5,707 bases of DNA, from the NCBI GenBank assembly GCA_945787595.1, contig CALZJV010000418.1:1-5707 (forward strand), written 5' to 3'. Below are positions 1-4,595 of this stretch, in pieces. The notes below the pieces were generated by a model. The model was given only the letters and a program-made list of their open reading frames with translations. It ran no database searches and was not told where the DNA came from. Every line of letters starts with the position of its first letter. Positions within the stretch are counted from its first letter, which is position 1. Source of the DNA: an uncultured Desulfobacterales bacterium (GTDB lineage: Bacteria; Desulfobacterota; Desulfobacteria; Desulfobacterales; JAFDCJ01). The position numbers and the translations under genes are program-made.

Positions 1-1
1 G

Positions 2-1831
2 GCACAAAAAACCGATGCCAAAGGCATTACCGTGCAGTATGACTATGATACCTTGCGCCGTCTGACGGCAGTACGGTTTCCGGACGCAGCCCAGGATATA
101 ACCTATACCTATGACGCAGGCAGTTATGGTGTAGGCCGGCGCAGCGGCATGACCGACCCCGCCGGTGTCGCCGACTTCGAATATGACAGCCGCGGCCGCC
201 TGGTAGGCAAAGACAGTACCATCGCCGGACAGTCCTATTCGATCTCGCGGGGTTTTACGCCCGGCGGCAGGTTGAATTCCTTTGTCTATCCTTCGGGCAG
301 AACCATCGATTACACCCGCTATGGTTCCGGTCGGATCCAGACAGTCGCGACCACCTATAATTCTGCCACCGTCAACCTGGTCAACAACCTGTCTTACAAT
401 CCTTTTGGTCCTGCCAAAGGCCTGGGTATCGGTTCCGGCGGGACGGTCAACAATACCACCAATCAAAGCGGTAACCTTGAGGTCATCAATCCCGGCGAGC
501 AAATGGAGCAGGTTTACACCTACGACGGCAACCGCAACCTGCGGTCCATTCGCGGCACGAATACGCCCTGGTATAATCAGGACTTTGGCTATGACGCCTT
601 AAACCGTCTTTTGAGTGCCGACGGGGTTTATGGAGCGATGGACTTTACCTATGACGACGTCGGCAATCGCCTGACCCGCGCGGTAGACAGCCAGGTCGAC
701 ACCTATACCTACCAGCCGGGTACCGGCCGGCTGGCTCAGATTACCGGGGCCAATCCTGCGGCCTTCAGCTACGATGCCAACGGCAACATCACGGATATCG
801 ACAGCAAAACCTTTGTGTACAACCAGAACAATCGGCTCGTGCGGGTGGAAGAAGGGCTCGACATTTTAGGACAATACACCTACAATGGTTCATGGCAGCG
901 TCAGATCAAGGAAGTGGCCGGGGTTGAGACGGTATTTCATTATGATTTTGATGGCAATATCATCGCCGCAAGCCTTTCGGACGGCACCATGACGGTTGAG
1001 TACCTGCAAGTCGATCAATCCCGCATGGCGATGGTGAATGTCGCAACCGGAGCGCTATACTTTTTCCATAACAATTACTTGGGCACGCCGGTGCTGATGA
1101 CGGATACTACCGGCACGGTCGTCTGGGAAGCGGATTATAAACCGTTTGGTGAGGCCGGCGTTAATCCGAATTCGGCGGTGGTGAATAATTTTCGGTTTGC
1201 CGGCCAGTACTTTGATGAAGAAACGGGGCTGCATTATAACTACTTTAGATACTATGATCCTCGAACCGGGAGATATCTGACGCCGGATCCCATTGGGCTA
1301 AGGGGAGGCATCAATCTTTACCAATATGCTTCAGCAAATCCAATAAATTCTGTAGATCCATTTGGTCTCATGTCTGCGACGAGCGCCGCCGCTATAAAAG
1401 CAATTATGGAAAACAAAAAGATTAGTCTTCCGGAAAAAATGGAAATCATAAAAAATATTCCTAAAAACCTACCAGACCAAAACTTGCACAATACTTACAT
1501 GACCCATGATTTTCCTACTTCAGAGATCGTAAGAGCTGGCAAAAAAGCAATCTATGAAATACCACCTCCTTCTGAGGAATTTTTAACAGATCTATCTCAA
1601 CAATCTGCTATTTTCGGGACGGGTTGTGCGTTAGCTGGCGCCGAACCAGCTGCTGCTGTTTTTGGTGGCATCGCACTCAGCTCAAATGCTTTAAGGATTT
1701 ATTTATATTCTGATGATATTGCCGGAGAGTCAGCAAGAGACTCTGCTAAGTTATTTGTTCCACCACCTTATAATCTTTTTTCTGATCCCATAATCGACAA
1801 TTTATACTACTACTATCAAAATGATTTTTAG
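2..1831 (+). CDS. Rhs/YD-repeat polymorphic toxin, C-terminal part with variable toxin tip (5' partial)
   Basis: The frame is open from base 2, so the true start lies upstream; a GTG at 32 is inside the gene. Counting from base 2 there are 609 residues. YD-type repeats recur (YDYDTLRRL, FEYDSRGRL, FTYDDVGNRL, FSYDANGNI). They are followed by the Rhs core-end signature: FAGQYFDEETGLHYNYFRYY, DPRTGRYLTPDPIGL and NPINSVDPFGL. In known Rhs and TccC proteins the repeats form a shell around the toxin, and the aspartates of the two DPxG motifs (here residues 429 and 452) support self-cleavage just after DPxGL. The last 153 residues (from residue 457, base 1370) are a different module. They are AT-rich DNA, have no recognised fold, carry a hydrophobic Ala/Gly-rich stretch at about tip residues 80-113, and end in a Tyr-rich tail. 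Toxin activity is inferred from architecture. Delivery (type VI, other secretion or wall-associated) cannot be judged without the N-terminus. Confidence 0.95.
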   Translation, partial: AQKTDAKGITVQYDYDTLRRLTAVRFPDAAQDITYTYDAGSYGVGRRSGMTDPAGVADFEYDSRGRLVGKDSTIAGQSYSISRGFTPGGRLNSFVYPSGRTIDYTRYGSGRIQTVATTYNSATVNLVNNLSYNPFGPAKGLGIGSGGTVNNTTNQSGNLEVINPGEQMEQVYTYDGNRNLRSIRGTNTPWYNQDFGYDALNRLLSADGVYGAMDFTYDDVGNRLTRAVDSQVDTYTYQPGTGRLAQITGANPAAFSYDANGNITDIDSKTFVYNQNNRLVRVEEGLDILGQYTYNGSWQRQIKEVAGVETVFHYDFDGNIIAASLSDGTMTVEYLQVDQSRMAMVNVATGALYFFHNNYLGTPVLMTDTTGTVVWEADYKPFGEAGVNPNSAVVNNFRFAGQYFDEETGLHYNYFRYYDPRTGRYLTPDPIGLRGGINLYQYASANPINSVDPFGLMSATSAAAIKAIMENKKISLPEKMEIIKNIPKNLPDQNLHNTYMTHDFPTSEIVRAGKKAIYEIPPPSEEFLTDLSQQSAIFGTGCALAGAEPAAAVFGGIALSSNALRIYLYSDDIAGESARDSAKLFVPPPYNLFSDPIIDNLYYYYQNDF

Positions 1832-1837
1832 TAGTAT
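1804..1837 (+). repeat. Inverted repeat across the rhs stop codon
   Basis: ATACTACT (1804-1811) is perfectly matched by AGTAGTAT (1830-1837). A shorter ATCA-AAA-TGAT hairpin is nested inside. The repeat spans the Tyr-rich codons and the TAG stop. It has no T-run after it, so it is not a standard intrinsic terminator. It might be an mRNA 3'-end or processing structure, or it may be chance in AT-rich DNA. Confidence 0.3.
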
Positions 1838-1992
1838 CACAATACAGATTTGAAAAAAATTAAACCAGTTTAAGAAAATTTATATATATTCAAAAAATTA
1901 TCATTTATCATTTGTGTTCTCAATATTTATATGTTTAGAATTTATGAAAAATTATCAGCTAAATTTATAGTGAATAAAAAAAGGATGTTAGA
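1832..1992. other. AT-rich spacer between rhs and the small membrane-protein gene
   Basis: This 161-bp stretch is strongly AT-rich and continues the low GC of the toxin tip. I see no convincing -35/-10 pair; a TTGAAA at 1850 has no -10 at a suitable distance. The absence of a clear terminator after rhs leaves co-transcription with the downstream small gene possible. Confidence 0.5.
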
Positions 1993-2154
1993 ATGGCTTT
2001 TGTCATTGTGGGTGCCATATTATGTTTAGCTTCTTTAGGAATGATGGGTAATCTGAAGACCGCGATTTTTGGAGGAGTACTTTTAATTATTGGCCTATAT
2101 TGCATTAAGAAAGGACGGGATAAACTGGGTTGGAGAAAAATGGATAAGCATTAA
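1993..2154 (+). CDS. Small two-helix membrane protein, candidate immunity protein for the Rhs tip
   Basis: This 53-codon ORF starts with ATG, has an AAGGA Shine-Dalgarno about 7 bases upstream (1981-1985), and ends at TAA 2152-2154. The product begins MAFVIVGAILCLASLG, has a short polar link (NLKT) and a second hydrophobic stretch (AIFGGVLLIIGLY), then a basic tail (KKGRDKLGWRKMDKH). This predicts two membrane helices with a positively charged cytoplasmic C-terminus. I do not recognise a family. Its position straight after an Rhs toxin tip, its shared low GC, and the terminator behind it fit the usual place of an immunity gene. A membrane immunity protein would suit a tip that acts on the inner membrane. 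The immunity role is inference; it could also be an unrelated small membrane protein. Confidence 0.6.
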   Translation: MAFVIVGAILCLASLGMMGNLKTAIFGGVLLIIGLYCIKKGRDKLGWRKMDKH

Positions 2155-2215
2155 AAATAGGGAAAAGATCAAGGACACCTATTAATAGGCATATCACGTC
2201 TTAGATATTAAACAA

Positions 2216-2530
2216 TTAATAAGGCAAAGGCAGTTGGAGATTTAACTCTGACTGCCTTTTTGTTTTAATTGCCGTTATAAAATCGACTCCATCCTTACCC
2301 CGGGCGGTGGGTGGGATAAGAATAAAATCAGCCCCGCCGCTTTCCTTAGCTGTTGAGTTTGCGTCTGGCGTGATAAATGCCGGTGTACATAATGCCGCTT
2401 TATCGGACGGCATTTTACCACTGTCATTTAAATAGACAAAATTCTGTACGATAAAGTCCAATATGTAGCAATGCATCAAATCATGACAGCCCCGCTCTTC
2501 GAGCTGCATGGACGTGGGTGGGTGGGGCAA
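2216..2530 (-). CDS. Hypothetical ORF downstream of the PIN gene, doubtful
   Basis: This 104-codon frame has a possible TTG start at 2530 and an internal ATG at 2509; neither has a visible ribosome binding site. The product is not recognised. It contains LEERGCHDLMHCYILDF, then an Ala/Asp/Lys-rich middle (SDKAALCTPAFITPDANS) and GGADFILIPPTARGKDG. Against it, the last 17 or so codons lie on top of the + strand terminator. In its favour, the frame is open without interruption from the PIN stop codon at 2594 and its composition is protein-like. It may be a degraded gene, a third operon member, or chance. Confidence 0.25.
   Translation of the reverse strand: MPHPPTSMQLEERGCHDLMHCYILDFIVQNFVYLNDSGKMPSDKAALCTPAFITPDANSTAKESGGADFILIPPTARGKDGVDFITAIKTKRQSELNLQLPLPY
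2226..2266 (+). terminator. Intrinsic (Rho-independent) terminator
   Basis: Arms 2226-2239 and 2246-2259 form a continuous 14-bp stem with two G-U wobbles around a 6-base loop (ATTTAA). A T-rich tail, TTTGTTTT including part of the stem end, follows. It ends the rhs/small membrane-protein transcript. On the opposite strand the tail is only moderately U-rich, so it might also weakly stop the PIN operon coming from the right. Confidence 0.87.
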
Positions 2531-2593
2531 TAAGATTGAGATTAGCTGCGGGCCTAAGTTTAAGATCTCATCCGAACCGCGGCCGTACCGCTT

Positions 2594-3028
2594 TTATCTA
2601 TCCTTTACTTTTTCGATAAACGTTGTAGCATCGACGATCTGGATGCCTTGGTAGTGCTTGAGATTGCGAAGGTGCGGGTCTCTGGAGACGATGTAATCGG
2701 CCTTTTTTTCCAGGGCACAGGCCAAAAACTTGTTGTCGGTGGGATCATCAGCGATTTTGTCGGTGTGGTAAATATCTTTTGAGATGATTGCTTTTCTGAA
2801 GATCAGCCGGAAAAACCGTTTGATGGTCTTGTCTTTGGGCTTGAAGTGTTCTTTGATCCGCGGGTGGTTGAGCACCCGGCTGATCTCTTTGATAATCTCA
2901 ACAGAGGTGATCAGTTCAAAGTCCTGGTTGATCCACAGATCCTGAAGCTGAGCGGAAAAAGAATCTTTTGCAAACAGTCCGCTGATAAACAGATTGGTGT
3001 CGATGACCGCCTTTAGTTTACGCTCCAA
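2594..3028 (-). CDS. PIN-domain ribonuclease toxin (COG1569/TIGR00305-like)
   Basis: The 144-residue product has the length of a single PIN domain. Acidic residues sit where the family places its Mg2+-binding site: D10 in AVIDTN, E48 in EIIKEISRVL, D98 in DPTDNKFLACALE, and D117 in YIVSRDPHL. These proteins act in the cytoplasm as metal-dependent RNases and are toxins of type II toxin-antitoxin systems. The start is TTG at 3028, supported by AGGAAGG (3035-3041) at 6-base spacing and by the usual short run before the first Asp. It lies 17 bp after the XRE gene on the same strand, so the two are almost certainly co-transcribed and probably form a complex. All expected acidic residues are present, so the toxin should be active. 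The RNA target is unknown. No clear dedicated terminator follows. Confidence 0.93.
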   Translation of the reverse strand: MERKLKAVIDTNLFISGLFAKDSFSAQLQDLWINQDFELITSVEIIKEISRVLNHPRIKEHFKPKDKTIKRFFRLIFRKAIISKDIYHTDKIADDPTDNKFLACALEKKADYIVSRDPHLRNLKHYQGIQIVDATTFIEKVKDR

Positions 3029-3045
3029 CCAGTGCCTTCCTTTGT

Positions 3046-3528
3046 TTATCCTGCTTTCCTTACGGCATCAACGGCTTCATCCACAATGTTCTCGATCTGC
3101 TTATCCGAGTAATCTTTAGCTCCTTTTCTAAACTCGGCCACCACGCTGCGCATCTCTTTACTCCAAGCCGCATCTGTGCGGGACGGCATAATCTGTTGCA
3201 GTTTGCTTTTGATAATCATGCTCTCAATGATGGTTTTAAGGGCCTCTTTATCTTGAGGCGTTAATGTTGAAACCTGCTCGAACTGTTCTAAAAGTTCTTT
3301 ATCCTGGATTTTTGACGGGACAATGCCTTCGCCTTCGTCAAAAATCAGTTCGTCGGCTGTAACGGCAAGCGTTATGGCGATATTTTTGATGACCTCCAGC
3401 GTGGGTGAAGAGTTGCCCTTTTCATAGCGTCTCATCTGAGCGATTCCAATGCCCGCCCTTTGGGCCAACTCTTGTTGAGTAAAGCCTTTATCCTTTCTTA
3501 ATTTAGCCAGTTTTTCTGCAAACGGCAT
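3046..3528 (-). CDS. XRE-family HTH regulator / antitoxin partner of the PIN toxin
   Basis: The start is set at ATG 3528, giving 160 residues, because GGAGGG (3536-3541) sits 7 bases upstream and the product then opens directly into the helix-turn-helix. A longer open frame back to 3633 would add 35 residues with no binding-site support and would run through the promoter. Residues 4-62 are a Cro/C1-type HTH (KLAKLRKDKGFTQQELAQRA, then QMRRYEKGNSSPTLEVIKNI). Residues 70-112 form a helical linker (TPQDKEALKTIIESMI). The tail (about 120-160: WSKEMRSVVAEFRKG, QIENIVDEAVDAVRK) resembles the short toxin-binding ends of antitoxins paired with COG1569 PIN proteins. The inferred role is to bind the operator, repress the operon, and hold the toxin inactive through the tail. 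An alternative is an ordinary repressor that merely precedes a PIN gene. Confidence 0.92.
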   Translation of the reverse strand: MPFAEKLAKLRKDKGFTQQELAQRAGIGIAQMRRYEKGNSSPTLEVIKNIAITLAVTADELIFDEGEGIVPSKIQDKELLEQFEQVSTLTPQDKEALKTIIESMIIKSKLQQIMPSRTDAAWSKEMRSVVAEFRKGAKDYSDKQIENIVDEAVDAVRKAG

Positions 3529-3567
3529 CTTCGTTCCCTCCGGTTTTGCGGTTTTTAGGTTGGGGGG

Positions 3568-3576
3568 ATTATAGCA
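3568..3576 (-). promoter_or_regulatory. Extended -10 promoter of the XRE-PIN operon
   Basis: Read on the - strand, TGCTATAAT gives a perfect TATAAT (3573-3568) with the TG of an extended -10. The -35 region at 17-bp spacing is poor (ACGAAA), as is usual for extended -10 promoters. Transcription should start near 3561, giving a leader of about 33 bases that contains the GGAGGG ribosome binding site. Confidence 0.68.
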
Positions 3577-3583
3577 CGAGTTT

Positions 3584-3612
3584 ATCGATTTTTCGTTATT
3601 ATGAGATCGATT
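3584..3612. promoter_or_regulatory. Paired ATCGATT sites around the -35 region
   Basis: ATCGATT occurs at 3584-3590 and 3606-3612, with start points 22 bp apart (about two helical turns), on either side of where RNA polymerase would contact the -35. The ATCGAT core is palindromic. Two same-face sites here are candidate operators for the XRE protein. A six-base core is short, so chance is possible. Confidence 0.3.
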
Positions 3613-3633
3613 GCCTATGATTGTCCTAGGCAA
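3611..3633. promoter_or_regulatory. Perfect inverted repeat TTGCCTA-N9-TAGGCAA, candidate operator
   Basis: Two 7-base arms (3611-3617 and 3627-3633) are exact reverse complements separated by 9 bases. The 23-bp size suits a dimeric XRE repressor. The site lies about 60 bp upstream of the predicted start of the XRE-PIN transcript, inside the divergent intergenic region. Confidence 0.5.
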
Positions 3634-3636
3634 AAC

Positions 3637-3685
3637 ATATCATAAGAGATATTTAAGCTATCATTAAAAATATCATAAAAGATAC
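3637..3685. repeat. TATCAT-type repeats in the divergent intergenic region
   Basis: ATATC-ATAAGA-GATAT (3637-3652) is a perfect inverted repeat. A near copy, ATATC-ATAAAA-GATA (3670-3684), begins 33 bp later. A third TATCAT half-site lies between them at 3659-3664. Repeated partial palindromes of this kind are typical of regulator binding clusters. They could serve the XRE-PIN operon on the left or the structured-leader gene on the right. Confidence 0.45.
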
Positions 3686-3758
3686 TAATCATTTTTTTTA
3701 ATTTTAGCAACTTTTTTATTGACAGCTTTTTAATGCGGGGATGTTCGGCAGAAAAAAA

Positions 3759-3880
3759 GGCCATCAGCTTCAATTACTGTGGCAGGTCGCAGCTGATGGC
3801 CCAGGGCGAGTTCCAAAAGGGGTATCCTTTTGAAACAGCTTTCTTTTTCTATCGGAACTCCCATCAAAAATCAAGGGAAA
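3759..3880 (+). promoter_or_regulatory. Structured 5' leader ahead of the DUF5659-like gene
   Basis: Three perfect pairings line up on the + strand. GGCCATCAGCT (3759-3769) pairs with AGCTGATGGCC (3791-3801), enclosing a 21-base loop. GAGTTCC (3808-3814) pairs with GGAACTC (3854-3860), extendable by GGG/CCC past one bulged base. Nested inside the second is AAAAGG-GGTAT-CCTTTT (3815-3831). The ribosome binding site follows at 3878-3887. The CTCC of the second stem could instead pair with GGAG of that site, which would allow a switch. A TTGACA at 3719-3724 may be a -35, but no good -10 is seen 16-18 bp later. I cannot match it to a known RNA family. It may be a cis-regulatory leader, an independent small RNA, or a mobile-element end. 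Confidence 0.5.
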
Positions 3881-3893
3881 GGAGGTGAGCACA

Positions 3894-4055
3894 TTGAATA
3901 CAACCTGCTTTGAGACTACGGACATTTTTAGAGGGGCATTTTTACTGCGCAGCGGCGATGACCTGACCGGGGTCCGCGTCCGCAGCAACGGCAAACGGGT
4001 CGCAACGTTTTTAATTGCCGGCGAGAACCTTGCCGGGGGAACATCTCTTGTCTGA
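3894..4055 (+). CDS. Small DUF5659-like protein, probably C-terminally truncated
   Basis: A near-ideal Shine-Dalgarno (AAAGGAGGTG, 3878-3887) stands 8 bases before TTG 3894. The 53-codon product begins MNTTCFETTDIFRGAFLL, followed by RSGDDLTGVRVRSNGKRVAT and FLIAGENL. The order F-x-T-D-[L/I]-aa-AFLL, then L-x-G-[I/V] and a [V/A]-x-F-[L/V] strand, matches my recollection of DUF5659-type proteins, which have no known function. In those the domain continues with a helical C-terminal half. Here it stops soon after GENL with an unrelated ending (AGGTSLV), and neither other forward frame restores an obvious continuation. I therefore suspect truncation or a decayed copy. The strong ribosome binding site and the structured leader argue that translation was once, or still is, important. 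Confidence 0.6.
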   Translation: MNTTCFETTDIFRGAFLLRSGDDLTGVRVRSNGKRVATFLIAGENLAGGTSLV

Positions 4056-4078
4056 CCAAGCTATGTGCTTGTGATTTA

Positions 4079-4243
4079 TTAAGAAACCGGCCAAATATAG
4101 TCGTTTTTCAGTCTTAGGCTGCACTTATCAGGGGCAAAAACAGGGTTGTAAGGACTTTGGGATTCCTTAAGCTCATGACCTTCATTATTCTCCAACTCTT
4201 TACGGCCTATTGCCTTTACACCTAAGTTTAGCTCTGGTCTCCA
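4079..4243 (-). pseudogene. Possible protein remnant, unrecognised
   Basis: Read on the - strand this frame gives WRPELNLGVKAIGRKELENN, then EGHELKESQSPYNPVF and APDKCSLRLKNDYIWPVS before a TAA at 4081-4079. The sequence looks like protein, but it has no start codon with a ribosome binding site and is closed by a TGA just upstream. A second frame covering the upstream side (GDKEFVMETRAKL) also reads plausibly, which would fit a frameshift. I do not recognise the family. It may be a decayed gene, the tail of a dispersed element, or chance. Confidence 0.2.
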
Positions 4244-4265
4244 TCACAAATTCTTTGTCCCCGAC

Positions 4266-4298
4266 CCCGGTTAAATAAAACAACCAGATTTAACAGGG
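4266..4298. repeat. Imperfect inverted repeat (33 bp)
   Basis: CCCGGTTAAAT (4266-4276) and ATTTAACAGGG (4288-4298) are reverse complements except for one position, around an 11-base spacer. The inner seven base pairs are perfect. A GTCCCCGACCCCGG run at 4257-4270 overlaps the left arm. There is no T-run on either side, so it is not a standard terminator. A dispersed REP-like element or a protein-binding site is possible. Confidence 0.35.
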
Positions 4299-4482
4299 CA
4301 GGCACCTATGCTTTCCGTTCATTTTGCATCGCGTTGATTCGAACTATTTTTCAAAACCTCATCTACCCAATATGGCAATATTTATTAAGAAAATGAGCTA
4401 AAATTGTGGTATTCTGTCCGTCGAGAACCTCCGGGTCGAACGATCAATTTTATAAAAACAGATAGAGCGCAACGTTTCCTTA

Positions 4483-4518
4483 ATTTTAGTCATTTTAGGC
4501 AATTTAGCTCACTTAGGC
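4483..4518. repeat. Four-unit 9-bp tandem repeat
   Basis: Four consecutive 9-mers share a TTAG core at exact 9-bp spacing (core starts 4486, 4495, 4504, 4513): ATTTTAGTC, ATTTTAGGC, AATTTAGCT, CACTTAGGC. The units diverge progressively to the right. It lies in noncoding DNA about 80 bp beyond the amidohydrolase stop. It may be an iteron-like binding site, part of a dispersed intergenic repeat, or a decaying microsatellite. Confidence 0.5.
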
Positions 4519-4595
4519 TCGAGTTTTTCATGGTTTGCAACGCAATTTCCACCGGCGTCGATATTACCTTTTTTTGGGTTATAATTCCATTCTTT

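Larger units (their letters stand above)
4056..4595. other. 540-bp region without a convincing gene
   Basis: This is the stretch between the stop of the DUF5659-like gene and the stop of the amidohydrolase, two convergent genes. No ORF in either strand has both a start signal and a protein-like product. A 177-codon + strand frame starting at 4404 is mostly the antisense of the amidohydrolase. The region holds a protein-like remnant (4079-4243, - strand), an imperfect inverted repeat (4266-4298) and a 9-bp tandem repeat (4483-4518), each listed separately. I see no clear intrinsic terminator for either neighbour. Confidence 0.6.

Noticed and set aside
282..602. 106-codon + strand ORF inside the rhs gene
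   Set aside because: It lies in a different frame of clear YD-repeat coding sequence; its product is a Pro/Thr/Ser-rich shadow with no family resemblance.
1931..2029. 32-codon + strand ORF overlapping the small membrane-protein gene
   Set aside because: It has no ribosome binding site before its ATG, overlaps the better-supported 53-codon gene, and sits in AT-rich DNA where short frames arise by chance.
3529..3633. N-terminal extension of the XRE protein back to a TTG at 3633
   Set aside because: It would run through the TATAAT promoter and GGAGGG site, has no ribosome binding site of its own, and adds residues not expected before a Cro/C1 HTH.
3719..3747. TTGACA (3719-3724) as a full sigma-70 promoter for the leader gene
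   Set aside because: The -35 is perfect, but bases 16-18 bp downstream (TGTTCG region) do not resemble a -10, so I mention it only as a possibility.
3770..3994. 74-codon - strand ORF opposite the leader and DUF5659-like gene
   Set aside because: It is antisense to the structured leader and the + strand gene, is low in complexity and Ser/Arg/Pro-rich, and has no start signal.
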